A DNA stretch of 64,000 bases from Sesamum alatum (GCA_034509735.1 JACGWO010000010.1:11793193-11857192); one strand, 5' to 3'; positions 11,769 through 23,339 are shown, numbered from the stretch's first letter. Notes: generated by a model not told the origin, from the sequence alone. A program made the numbers and translations.

Positions 11769-12146
11769 TGATAAGTGTATAAATCTGCCATATTTTTATG
11801 AATATAATACCTTTTTTCCAAGTATTAAATATCCTAATCATAGGATATTATTGCATTTTCAGCACAAAGGAATTAATAGAAAGCAAAGAGGAAAATTTAA
11901 GATGAAAAGGGGGAGTGGAAGGCAATTAGGCAGATTTACAAATCCGGCTAGACATGCCCACGCCTTATTTGATAAACGAATCTGCAGGAAAAAGGAAAGA
12001 AACGATTTTTGGTGCTGAAATTAAGGATGATTGCTGGACAAATTTCAGAAACTCACCCATTAAGGAAGCTAGCTTAGATCAAGTGGTTGATTTGATTAAC
12101 TAGGATAAAGTAATCATGTATCCACCCTATTTTGTGTCCATGTTCA
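11769..12146 (+). mobile_element. Gypsy 3' LTR, truncated
   Basis: It starts TGATAAGTGTATAAATC and stays collinear with 5010-5387. It stops at 'tccatgttca', where a Copia LTR begins with TG. The remaining roughly 900 bases of this LTR are not found on the far side of the Copia copies, so the 3' end was lost by deletion or rearrangement. Confidence 0.8.
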
Positions 12147-14182
12147 TGTTAAAATAGGTGACCGTGAAGCAAATTTTATTGGGCTTATGTAACCAGTTTC
12201 TAACAATGTTGATGTAATGTGATATTTACGTATTGAATAAAAGTCATATTCAATTTCTTGGCATGTCATACTTTTTTTTGTTCCCTTCTCTCATGTCTAT
12301 TTCTATTTATTGCATTACAAAGCTCACAGACCGGATTTGAGAAATCCAAGAAGCTGGATTGCACCTTTTGTGGATCGATCTGAAACTCTACAAGTCACGG
12401 ACTTCGAGATTGTGTATCGAGGGTCCGAGTGAGACTTGCACTAAGGATTGCAGCAGTGTTTCATCGGCAAGTAATGTAGATCATACATGCAATATTAGTG
12501 GGTTGGTCAGCTTAGAGTCGGCTGACTGAGGTGACTCGCGGGAATCGTCGTATGTACCTGAAGGGGCTTGGTCAGTATGACTGACATTCCCGACTCCGAT
12601 AGTACGAGATTAGTCCTCGAACTTGAGGAACCACGGTAGTCACATGCACACCATACATGTATCTTAGATTTGGCGAGCAGCTACTATCTCGAAAGACATG
12701 GTTGCTATAAGCCCTATCTAGTGCAGTCAGAATGTATGGTGAAGACGGTGCATTCTAAGAAAGAATCCATCTCCTGTCAGTGTTTTGACAATAGTGTCTC
12801 CTATACACTCCGAGACTCATTTTTCTCATAGAATCTGTGACCACATTGACTGAACAGTGGGATAGGATCCCCATGACATTTCAATAGGGTGAATGAATGT
12901 CTCGAAGCCTCATGTATTGTTGCCTAGACAAGGATGGGAACCAACCTCCAATTCCATGCCCTAGACTATGGCCAGGAGACGGTACATAGAAGGACCGTAC
13001 TCGTATGCATTGGTGAGCCTAAATGTTCACGCCATATTTTTTACCTAGTCTCTAGTGCCATGGATCGTTGCTAGACGGCCACCCATGGTAACGGGCGAAT
13101 TTCGGTTATGGGGTAATTGGGGATTGACCCAAATCTAGCTGAGGTGAACCTAAAGAGTCATACACAGTTAACTGAAAGTGAAGGAATTAATTTGAAATTA
13201 ATTCTGGGAGATGAGACAATTTAATTGGATTAAATTGGTCTTTTGGAATGACAAACCATCATCGATTAATTGGATTAATAGGGCTTAATTCATAAATTAT
13301 CTTTATGGATTTAAGAGGTTGGGCTTTTCCTTTTAAATGGATTAAAAGGTTGAAATTATTCAATTGGACTCAAGTATTAAATTGGATTTAATACATAGTC
13401 CATTGGACCTTTGTACTATTTAAATTAGATTTAAATGAGTCCGGTCCATAAAGCCCATCAAGGATGAATGGACGAGATTTGATCAAGGAGGGTTTGAGAT
13501 GGATGGCTAGGATTAATCATAGAAGTGGATTTGACTAGATCAAATCACTAGTTGGTGCTTATGGTGTTCCTCTTTGGAAGAGTTTGAGTAGGATATATGT
13601 TCTTATCATATAAATACTCAAAAATACAAACATGCACACAGAACTCTCTCTTACACACATACATAGCTGCCCCTCCTCTCCATCTCTCTCATCCCTCCCT
13701 CTATTCCTCCAAAATTGATCTAAGGTTCTTTCTTGATTCTATCAAGGAAGAACAATGAACGATCGATCACATTAATTCATAACGTTTGGTTGATTCTTCT
13801 CTCCCCTAAGATTTCTTGCTAGCACGAGAAGCTCTTAGCAATCCGATGAATTGCGTGCGCTCTTTGGAGATACTCTACGTAGAGCCTTGGCGGTGGAGAT
13901 TCCAAATAATACGTATAGCCGACGAAGTGTACTACAAGGGTAAGTCTCTATTTACGTTTTCCTTGTTTCCTTTGCATACCCTAGTGCCTCTATGAATTGT
14001 GTATGTTGCTTATTTATTCATGAGATACACCGAACGCCTGAAAGAATCAAGGGAACACCCCTTGATTCAGTTTTTAATGTTGCTTTAAATTTTGTTTTAT
14101 GTATGCTTTATTTCGTTCATCGTCTTTTCTCCGTGCTTCTGCCGCGCCACTCCTGGGCCGATCCAAACTTTCATATCTTTCA
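12147..14182 (+). mobile_element. Copia-type LTR, copy C3
   Basis: It begins TGTTAAAATAGGTGACC and ends with CTTTCA at 14182. Internal family landmarks occur in order: 'gagacttgcactaagg' (12431), 'tgactcgcgggaatcgtcg' (12532), 'tctctagtgccatggatcg' (13049), 'ggtgaacctaaagagtca' (13142), and 'gatacaccgaacgcc' (14022). A TATA-like 'catataaatac' is at about 13607. Length is about 2.0 kb, like C6 and C7. No primer site follows, so it is not the 5' end of an intact element. Confidence 0.8.
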
Positions 14183-14634
14183 CAATCACCCCATTTTTAT
14201 TACAATAAACAACTAAAAGGAATGAGTATGGCCCAGTAAATAAAGAGAGCAGCAGAAACGGTAAAGGGGTGTTCCCTTTGATTTTCTCGGGCTTATGGTA
14301 CTTTAAATGTAATGAAATAAAAATATACATATAACGTTTACGTGACTATGGCTAGAAATAAAAAAGAGACACAATAATCATAAACGAATTATACCTTTTT
14401 TATTTTCTTTGAGAAACGGCTACTTGCATTGTTCCAAACTTGTTGCTTGTTCACGCAACGATCAAGTGTAGATCCTCTTTACGTCTTGTCCACACCATAC
14501 CACTAAAGTAGAATATAGAAATTATTGCTAGGTAGTTTTGTGCTCTCCATTAAAGAAACCGATTTTGATCTTCAATATTAATTAGTGAAATCAAAATCTT
14601 GTTGCTCTTGCTTGAGCTAAATTCAAGAGAACAT

Positions 14635-14637
<3 letters not shown>

Positions 14638-14693
<56 letters not shown>
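14638..14693. repeat. (AG)n microsatellite
   Basis: A nearly perfect run of AG repeats inside LTR copy C4. It creates a spurious Ser-Leu reading frame on the minus strand. Confidence 0.95.
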
Positions 14694-14694
<1 letters not shown>

Positions 14695-14939
14695 CATTGA
14701 GTTATGTGGTAGTGTTTCAGGGAATGATTCAAAGTCATGTTTATATTGATTGATTGTATATATATTCACATTTTCAAAATATGAATACACAGACATGGGT
14801 CAATTGTGTGCTTATAATAGCACACAAGTCAAATTTATTCATTCCATGTCAATCAATCTCCTTAATCAAGCTAATCAAACTTGATCAAACATTAACTTCC
14901 CAAAACAACAAGGTGGCCAAGAACGGATGCTCCCTTGGA

Positions 14940-14971
<32 letters not shown>
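14940..14971. repeat. (TA)n microsatellite
   Basis: An alternating TA run inside LTR copy C4, with no other content. Confidence 0.95.
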
Positions 14972-14973
<2 letters not shown>

Positions 14974-17031
14974 TTGCCACATTCATCCCAAGGATGAACC
15001 TACCACTCTTCATTGACCAAGTGCAAGAATGATGATTTTTGGACTTCCACTTATATGGACCGGGCTTGATTAATTCAACCATTGAATTAATTGTAGTCCA
15101 ATAAGGACCGTTGGGCCTTTTAATTAATCCAATTAATTTAAATCTTAAGAAGTATTCCAAAAACTTTATTTAATCCAATTAAATAAATCTAGCTCATTTC
15201 CCTCAACTAATTAATCCAATTTGGACCAACCTCAATTAAGTTAATCAAATATATTTAATTGTGAAAATTCAGATTTAATTAATCTAATTAATCAAATAAT
15301 GGGTCATCCATCAAATGAATTATCCCATTAAATGATCCAATCATTTATTCTCATTTCTTTTGGAACTAATTCCGAATTAACTCTACTGCTTATTCTCATT
15401 TCTTTTGGAATTAATTCAAAATTAACTCCACTAATTCTGAGGTGATTTATCTGTGGCTCTTTAGGTTCATCCTCAGATAGACTTGGGTTTATGTCTAATA
15501 CAATTGATCAATTAAATTTAACTTAATTACTTGCTTCTAATGAACTATTAATCTAGTAGCACCCGTCACCCTGGGTGGTCGTCTAACAACGATTCATGGC
15601 ATTAGAAACTGGGTGAATATTGGCTTCAACATTTAAAGCCCCGAGTACCATACATGTATGGTCCTTTTGTCAGTTGTTTCCTCGTCTAAGTCTAGCGAAT
15701 TGAATTTGACGTCGGTTGTCATCCTAGACTAGAGAACCATTCTCAGAACTCTTAGCACGTTTACTCCATTCATTGACATAGGAGAACATCTCCTATTTAG
15801 TCACTTGTTGTGGCCATACACTCAGAGAGGTTAAACGTGTTCCAAAGTGCATACGAGATCTAATTGTCAAATACTGACAGGCCATGGATCCTTTGTTGGA
15901 ACCCACCGTCCTCACTACATACTTCGATGCACTAGACAAGATATATAATGATCACATTACAAACACCATCATCTCTCACTGGATCCAAGATACAGTTGTC
16001 ATATGTATATGACTATCATGATTCCTCAAATCTGATAACTAGATCCCGTACTATGGAGTTAAAGGAATACCAATCATACCAACCAAGCCTCAAAGGATTT
16101 CATATGATAGTTCCTCGTGAACCAATTCAGTGGGCTTGACAACCTTGTCAACCACCCACTAAAGTTGCATAGATAAACATCTGTCGCTGATGAAACACGA
16201 TACTCATCCAATGAATGCAACACTTAGTGCAAGTCTCAATAAGACTCTCGACTCTTGACTTTGTTTCTCATTAGTCAACATGGGAAACTATTTTCCTATT
16301 TGATTAACAGTTTTGGCCACAAACTTCTGGAGATTAAAACAGTCTAGAGGGCATAGGAGATAGCCATCATAACATGATGGGCGATGGATTCCTTTTTGGA
16401 ATGCACCAACCTCCAAGTATGTTTTGACTGCAATGGTGCAGGGCTTTTGGCAACCACACAATAATGTGGTCACATCAGCCAAGACCAAGATACAATTGCC
16501 CTACACACAAGGCTACTATGGCTCCTTAGGTTGGGGGACTAAATTCTGTACTATTGTAGCTTAGGAGTTCTAGCCATACCGATCATGCCACACAGGCTTC
16601 CATATGACAACTCCTGTGAGTTAATTCAATGAACTTGACATCTCACTTGTCAAGCACACACTAAAAAAGTGTATAGATGTCATACATCTGTGGTCGATGA
16701 AACTCGACACTCATCATATGAATTAATCACTTAGTGAAAATCTCTATACCTCAACACCCATTCTTGACGGTTCTTGACTTGGAATGTTTCAGACCAACAC
16801 TCGGAACTTTGCTTCATAGTTGCCATTAAATGTGCAACCCAATTTCATTGGTTGCACTGGTCTGTGGGTTTTGTCTGTGAAATTTAGTGATATTATAAAC
16901 TATAACACGACAAAAAATGGTCAAATAATAAATTGTATTAAAGATTTTAACATTACATCCAATAAGATTATTAACAGTAGATTACAGAACAACTAACTAA
17001 TTGGATTTCTGATCACATTTATACATTAACA

Positions 17032-18117
17032 TACAGTTCAACAACATGAAGGATTTTTTCTGTGAGTTATTGAGTAGAATTGGTCTAGAACATAAATACC
17101 TAGGGTAAGAATCAACCTCTTTATAGTGTTTCTAGGAGACTAAAAGTTTTTCTTTTGGTGTGCAAAAAAAATAAATTCATAAATTAGAAAAAATTAATAT
17201 TTTACTATTTTATAATTATGTTTGATCTAAATCCTAATCCTTATCTAGATTAGTTGTTACACACTACACTCTTTTTTGGTTATAAGGTAATACTGACCTG
17301 TCCCCAATGCAAGTTTTTATTTGGCTTACTGCCATAAGTTATTAAAGATACAATCTATTTTAGAATAGCTCATCATTACTGTAAAATCAAGAATATGCTA
17401 GAAAGAATTGGAAGTAAGTTGGGTCTGTAGACTGACTTCGAGCTTATTCAAAATTTCTCAATTAGAGGATGAACTGGACAACGAAGAACGGCCTCAGAAT
17501 AGACTACATGGAAAGTCCTGCATCTAAGAGAGGGCAGGGGCTCCTATCAATAGAGAAGGAAGAACTATTTCAAAGTCATTAGGGATATAAAACCTATAAA
17601 TATCAGCCCGTTGATGTTTTTGGCTTGAAGAATTGTAGCTAGAGAGGGTGTGAGGATCAATGCTCTGTACATCAACTTCACTAGGAAAAAGACTCACATT
17701 TTTGGGTTAATTTTTTGTACATCAACTTCGTCATAATCATGACGAAGTAGAGCATACGAAGGATCGAAAGAGGCCAATGTTCAAACAAGAGAATTTTTCC
17801 TATTTATCTTAGGAACGACATTGCTAATGGTTCTCTCACGATATGGCTAGGTAAATTGCTCTAAGAAACCATTGAGAAGTGCAAAAAATGTAAATGAGAA
17901 ACAACAAGATCATCAAGGAAAATGAACTGATTTGGGAGAAGAAATTAAAATTTATAAATCCACTTAAAGTCGCTTCGAGCTCAAGGTATTTCTAAACTCT
18001 GAAGTAAGCGTAAATGAAGTCAAATGGACGAACTCAACAATATTTACAAGGAGCACTTGGCGAGATATTTTCAAGGCAAACGGACGCATGGATTTTGCAG
18101 AAACAATGCCCCGTAAT
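17032..18117. other. Unassigned region
   Basis: No convincing coding frame or repeat family is seen. It could be the upstream part of the LINE-like remnant that resumes after the fold-back element at 19717, but I could not match reverse-transcriptase motifs in it. Confidence 0.4.
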
Positions 18118-18127
18118 GCTAATCGGG
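18118..18127. repeat. Left target site duplication of the fold-back element
   Basis: GCTAATCGGG here matches GCTAATTGGG at 19707-19716, with one C/T difference. A 9-10 bp duplication is typical of Mutator-type transposition. The last G may belong to the element. Confidence 0.75.
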
Positions 18128-19276
18128 AGCTTATTTATATTAATATAATAAAAAGAATTCCAAGTCTATCCCAAAACGGGGTAGACTTCCAAATATATCC
18201 AGGTAGCGACCTACCAATATACCCATTTTTTTCATAATTTATTGGGTGGTCGCAAGCTCCCAAAATTGTTTTGTTTTTATATTTTATTTTTTAATTTAAT
18301 TATTTATTAGTTATTAATTAAGAATTTAAAAATAATAATTAGTATTTAATTATATATCATTAATAGTTAATATTAATTAATTATTATATTAAAATTTTAA
18401 ATTATATATTTATAATTATTATTTAATAAGTTTTTACTAAATAAATATAATTGAGTTTTTAAAAATTAATATATATATATATATATAAATTCAATATGAC
18501 CTAATAATATTACATTCTGTAGGAAAAAATAATAAATATTATAAAGTTGGTGATGATTATAAACTATAATAATGACCACGAGTCCCATAGGTATGGCATT
18601 GGCATTGGTGTCGAGGTCTTTTCTTTTCTTACCTCTCAGTTCTATCTCATTATTAGAATTTGTAATTATTACTAATTTTATCACATTTTTTATTTTTATT
18701 TTTTATTAAATTTTGTTTGTACACAATATAATATTATAGATCATTTTTAATAAATAAAGATATATACTATTTATTAGAAATTTGATAATATAGTTGTTAA
18801 TCATAGTGTAAAAGATAAATGAGTCAATAGAATTGATAGGTGAGAAAAGAAAAACACATCGACAACAATGCCAACGCTATACTTATGGGACTCGTAGTTA
18901 TTACTATAGTTTATAATTATCACTAATTTTGTAATATTTTTTTATTTTTTTGTATAGAATATAATATTATTAGGTCATATTCAATTAATAAATCTATTTA
19001 TTAATTTTTAAAAACTTAATTATGTTAATGAAGTAAAAATTTATTAAATAGTAATTATAAATATATAATTTAAAATTTTAACATAAGAATTAATTAAGAT
19101 TAACTATTAATTATATATAATTAAATATTATTTATTATTATTAAAATCTTAACTAATAATTAAATTAAAAAAATAATTTTGGGCTGGCACAATAATTATA
19201 AAAAAGAAATAGGTTATATATCTACAAGTCTACCCCTTTTTGGGGTAGACTCACAATTCTTTTTATTATATTAATA

Positions 19277-19696
19277 CTAGCCGTCGTGGCACGCCGTCCC
19301 TGCGTGCATAGAAAATAATATTTCACGCTTTAAAATTATTGTAAATATATATATATATATAAACCAATCTATTACATTTCAAAAAAAATAAAAAGAAAAA
19401 AAAACTAACTTTAGGGGCATTATTGGCATAGCCAAAAAATTGGTGTCGTGGTGTCATAAACCTCCATTTGTAAGTGAGAAATGTCTTTTCTTTATATTAG
19501 TATAGAAATATTTCATGCTTTAAAATTATTGTATATATATATATATAAACAAGTATATTACATTCCAAAAAAAAAAGAAAAGAAAAGAAAAACTAACTTT
19601 AGGGGCATTATTGGCATAACCAAAAAATTAATGTCGCGGTATCATAAACCGCCATTTGTGAGTGAGAAATGTCTTTTCTTTATATATTAGTATAGA
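19277..19696 (-). mobile_element. Non-autonomous Helitron
   Basis: On the minus strand it starts TCTATACTAATATATAAAG (19696 downward) and ends in CTAG (19280-19277), with a G+C-rich hairpin-prone stretch (ggcacgccgtccctgcgtgc on plus) just inside the CTAG end. It lies between A (19276) and T (19697) with no target duplication. All of these are Helitron hallmarks. The mirrored left arm of the host fold-back element shows the uninterrupted target, so both boundaries are exact. It carries no Rep/helicase gene. Confidence 0.88.
19317..19694. repeat. Tandem duplication of the Helitron body
   Basis: A unit of about 187 bp occurs twice. Each copy contains 'tttaaaattattgta', a TA run, 'ctaactttaggggcattatt' and 'gtgagaaatgtcttttcttt' followed by 'attagtatag'. 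Boundaries are about 19317-19499 and 19504-19694. The Helitron therefore has two copies of its 5'-terminal sequence. Confidence 0.85.
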
Positions 19697-19716
19697 TAAA
19701 TAAGCCGCTAATTGGG

Positions 19717-20150
19717 TATATGTGGAAACAATGGATTCGTGGAAGCATTCGACATTAATAATGAGTAAGTGCCAATTTTAAAAATCTTCAAAAGTGATGA
19801 CGTCAGCTCATACTCTAAGTAATTCAATGGGCTCTATTTATTGGAGGGTTCTCCGAGCTCCATCCAAGAACCTCATACAAGAGGAAATTAATTGAATTTG
19901 AAAACGTCAAGATCACTTTTTGTCTTAGGGAAGTCAATTAGGCGGCCGACTTGTTGGCCAGAAATGTTGCAGCACAACATCTTGCATCTTTTGAATCTTT
20001 TATCTATCATCAATGCCTGAGTTTTTTGGTGGAGATTGTATATCATGATATATATCTTATGTACTCCAGATATGTTAAACAATCTTGCAGACTTTCCATA
20101 CTGTAGATGTATATAAATAAAATATTACTTTTGTTGGAAAAAAAAAATGA
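19717..20150 (+). pseudogene. LINE-like RNase H tail with A-rich end
   Basis: The frame around 19890-19960 reads FENVKITFCLREVN, a stop, then AADLLARNVA, resembling the final RNase H motif (RExNxxADxLA) of plant LINE ORF2 proteins. The segment ends in a short A run at about 20140-20149, as LINE 3' ends do. The upstream reading frame is not recoverable and the fold-back element separates it from any 5' part. Assignment is tentative. Confidence 0.4.
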
Positions 20151-20275
20151 TGTGGGGCTTACATAATGATATCTTGCAATTACATAAATGTCTCCGACCT
20201 TTAATTAACATAAAAATTGTCCAAAGATTCCTAAATTTACAATATTCTTTGTAAATTCATTGTATCAAATTCTTG

Positions 20276-20280
20276 ATAAC
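20276..20280. repeat. Target site duplication ATAAC (left)
   Basis: Identical to 25280-25284, flanking the LTR element 20281-25279. This proves its insertion boundaries. Confidence 0.9.
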
Positions 20281-20610
20281 TGATGTCGCTAAAAAGCGAG
20301 ATCGACTATATGTACTTCAAATTGGCGCAATTCAACACATTTACAGTAAAGTCGTTACAAGCGAGAAAAATTCCCTTCAAATGAAAGAATAAGGGGGTAT
20401 TTATACAAGTAGGGATTTACGCTATTTGAGGTAGGTAGAGGTAAATTACTTCTTTATCCCTCACCTACTCCTATTACATGGTTGTGATTTGTTGACTAGG
20501 GTTATTTCAGTAATTTGTTGCGTTACGCGAACTTGGTAAGTTTGAACTTGCACCTTCCTTCTTGGGGGTATTCTGCTTGCCTTATTTGGAGTGATTTATT
20601 TCCTCCATCA
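20281..20610 (-). repeat. 3' LTR of the TR-GAG-like element
   Basis: 330 bp, starting 'tgatgtcgctaaaaagcgag' and ending 'cctccatca' on plus. It differs from 24951-25279 at scattered single bases and a one-base length change, indicating a fairly young insertion. Confidence 0.92.
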
Positions 20611-21589
20611 ATAGCCCCTCAATTCATGAATATCCCTTGGGATATTTAGGAATTATTCTCAACCTCAGGCTTCTTTGTGAGCTTGGCCTGTCTTCGGGTT
20701 CTGTCAAGGCTATGAGTTGTTCTTGATGCAACTTTTGTCATGTTCACCTCTACAAATTAATTTTTTCTTATGTTTGTGATGTCGAGTTTGATTTGTTTCT
20801 ATGGTTCGATATACCCGGGGATCGGTTAGGTACCTTGTTAGGTTAAGTCGCAACTTGTCAGAAAAACACCCTGAGGGTGATAAATGGTTGTCTAGAGGGT
20901 GGCGACATCACTAGTCGAGGCTTTCCTTGGCCAGACTCGCTACGTCGAGGTGCATCGCCTCCAATTTGGGTTTTGTAGAGAGTCGAAAAAGGGTGGTGTC
21001 ACCGCCAGTCGAGGGCCACGTCGCTGCTGCTTGAAGCGAACCTCGGCGCGCTTGACCGAGGCGCCCCTCGACTCACCTCTATATACTTGAGGTTGAGGCG
21101 TGAGGCTGACTTCACTTGGTCGAGGCAATCGGTCTCGACTTGCTTTCCGTTGAGGTAGTCCTCGATTTGGCCTTAGTCGTGCGTCTGGGGTTTCTTTTTA
21201 GCCACTTTTACCTTTATTTCGAGTATGAAAAGAGTCGTGGATTGTGAAGCTATTATGAATTTGAGAGTTATTCGGATTCCTTGAATTTTTTTATAGAATT
21301 GAGATTATCGGAGAATATTTCTAACCCCGTTATTGTCTGGTATGACGAATTTGAGTCGTCTATAGCTCCCCAAGTCCAAGCTTTATTGTAGGACATCCAA
21401 TGCTTCAAGATTGCAAATAGGCGTGATTATAAGTGTGATTCGCGAGTCCATCCTCATCCTTCATTAGGAACAAGGAGAGCGATGCCGCTCGCTTCTTCTT
21501 CCTTGGCAACCTCTCAAGTCGCCATAGAGGCAAGGAGGGCCTTGCACATCATAGGGTTGGGTTGTATTTGCGTTGTCTCGCGTGCATGT

Positions 21590-22550
21590 TGAGTTGCATT
21601 ATGTTGCATCGCATTGCGTCACTTTATATTAAATTGTATTGCGTTGCGGCATAACATGTTGAATTTGCGACGGGTCATTGTATCATGTCACGTCGCGTTG
21701 CATCATGTCGAATCATTTCGCATCACGACGCATCATATTGAATTGCATCGCGTCACAATGCAGCATGTTGAATTTGCGATGCGTCGCATCGCATCATGTC
21801 GAATTGCGTCACGGCATGTTAAATTTGCGACGCGTCCTTGTATCATGTCGCATCGCATTATGTTGAATTGCATCGCGTCGCAACGTGTCATGTTGAATGT
21901 ACGATGCATCATGTAGAATTGTATCGCGTTGTCACCTCGCTACGCATTATGTTGAATTGCATAGCGTCGCGACGCAATATGTTGAATTTGCAGCGCGTCC
22001 TTGTATCATGTCGTTTTGTGTTATATCAAATTGCATTGTGTCGCGACGCATCATGTTGAATTGCATCGCTTCACGACGCAACATGTTGAATTTGCAACGG
22101 TCACATCGCTTGCATTGCGCCATGTCGAATCGCGTTGCGTCGTGTCATGTTGAATTGCATAGCATCGTGACGCATCATGTTGAATTGCATCACGTTGCGA
22201 CGCAACATGTTGAATTTGCGACGCGTCTTTGTATCATGTTGCATTGCCTTATATCGAATTACATCACGTCGCGACACGACATGTTGAATTACATCGCTTT
22301 GCGACGCAGAATGTTGAATTTTCAATGCGTCGCGTTGCGTTCTGTCATGTCGAACATGTCATGTAGAACATGTCGCATCGCGATGGGTCCTTGTATCATG
22401 TTGTGTCGCATTATGTCGAATTGCATCGCATCGCCACACGTCATGTTGAATTTACGACGCATCGTGTAGAATTGTATCGTGTCGCGGCGTGTTTTATGGA
22501 ATTTGCGATGCGTCATGTTGAATTACATCTCTTTGCGACGCAACATGTAG
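21590..22550. repeat. Degenerate palindromic tandem array, GCGTCGCGACGC type
   Basis: The array is built from repeats of 'catgttgaattgcatcgc' and the palindrome 'gcgtcgcgacgca', in units of roughly 30-60 bp that have drifted. It produces overlapping His/Cys/Arg-rich reading frames on both strands, which are by-products of repetition and not proteins. It sits where pol would be in an autonomous element. Confidence 0.85.
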
Positions 22551-22555
22551 AATTT

Positions 22556-23035
22556 TTTGGAAACTCCATAGGAGTTCCTTTGATCAAATTTCAGACGTCG
22601 CTTGGAACTTCACAGGAGTTCCTTTAGTCGAATATTTCGAGAATTTCGTAGGAGTTCCTATGACTGCTTTTTGGTCGTCGCATGGAACTTCTTAGGTATT
22701 CCTTTAGTTAAAATATTTTGGGAACTTCATAGGAGCTCCTTGTCGCTTGGGGACTTCTTAGGAGTTCCTTTAGTCGAAATATTTTGGAAACTTCGTAGGA
22801 GTTCCTTATCGCTTGGGAACTTCTTACGAGTTCCTTTAGTTGAACTATTTTGGAACTTCGTAGGAGTTTCTTGTCGCCTGGGAACATCTTAGGAGTTCCT
22901 TTAGTAGAATATTTTGGGAACTTCGTAGGAGTTCCTTGTCGCTTGATAACTTCTTAGGAGTTCCTCTAGTCAAAATATTTTTGGAACTTCGTAAGAGTTC
23001 CTTGTCGCTTGGGAACTTCTTAGGAGTTCCCTTGA
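22556..23035. repeat. Tandem array with GGAACTTCNNAGGAGTTCC hairpins
   Basis: About seven units of roughly 65 bp. Each unit holds two copies of a short inverted repeat, ggaact-loop-agttcc, alternating with 'ttgtcgcttggg' and 'tttagtcgaaatatttt'. The open frames at 22602-22892 and 22936-23157 are artefacts of the repetition. Confidence 0.85.
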
Positions 23036-23339
23036 GGGGGAAATCGTTGAATTATAAAAGGGCACGAGATATAAGTACGAGATGGAAAAGACTTAGCGGA
23101 AGTCAAGTTGTAATTTATTTATCAATCGAGCTTTGCACGTCCTGCCATGTTACGTAATACTTATAGGAAATCTTCTAATAGCTACTCCAAGTTTTGGTAC
23201 CTCTTTCCCCTTCAGTTTCTGTAGGTTTTACGTATCGTCCATACTGCTGTCGAAACTTGACAGACCTTCCTTCTTTGCTATTCATATTCTCGAGAGAGTT
23301 TTAACTTCTTACTTTCTTCCCGCGTCCGTCTTGGTGTGG

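Larger units (their letters stand above)
14190..17031 (-). mobile_element. Copia-type LTR, copy C4, with internal duplication
   Basis: This is a minus-strand copy of the same family. Landmarks in reverse order are 'ggggtgttccctttga' (14264), 'gtccacaccataccac' (14487), 'gtggtcgtctaacaacg' (15575), 'cttagtgcaagtctc' (16219), and a TGTTAATG-type start at 17031. It is about 800 bp longer than C3. Part of the excess is a duplicated segment: the block with 'catctgt.gctgatgaaac' and 'cacttagtg' appears at about 16170-16250 and again at 16685-16745. The left edge is blurred. It lies tail-to-tail with C3. Confidence 0.65.
18127..19706. mobile_element. Long fold-back (Mutator-type MITE) element
   Basis: The two halves are inverted copies. 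GCTTATTTATATTAATATAA at about 18129 is mirrored by the right end, and 'gtctatcccaaaacggggtagac' by 'gtctaccccttttggggtagac'-like sequence near 19240. Inner arms around 18480-18680 and 18790-18980 pair with each other, including 'gagtcccataggtatgg'. Without its 420-bp Helitron passenger (19277-19696) the element is about 1.16 kb. Flanking 9-10 bp duplications support Mutator-type insertion. No transposase is encoded, so it is non-autonomous. Confidence 0.85.

Noticed and set aside
12142..17040. GTTCA on both sides of the C3-C4 LTR pair as a target duplication of one composite element
   Set aside because: The right flank does not continue the interrupted Gypsy LTR, the LTRs are in opposite orientation, and a 5-bp match can arise by chance.
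21614..22627. Series of 60-190 codon His/Cys-rich frames
   Set aside because: They are translations of a degenerate palindromic tandem array and occur on both strands.
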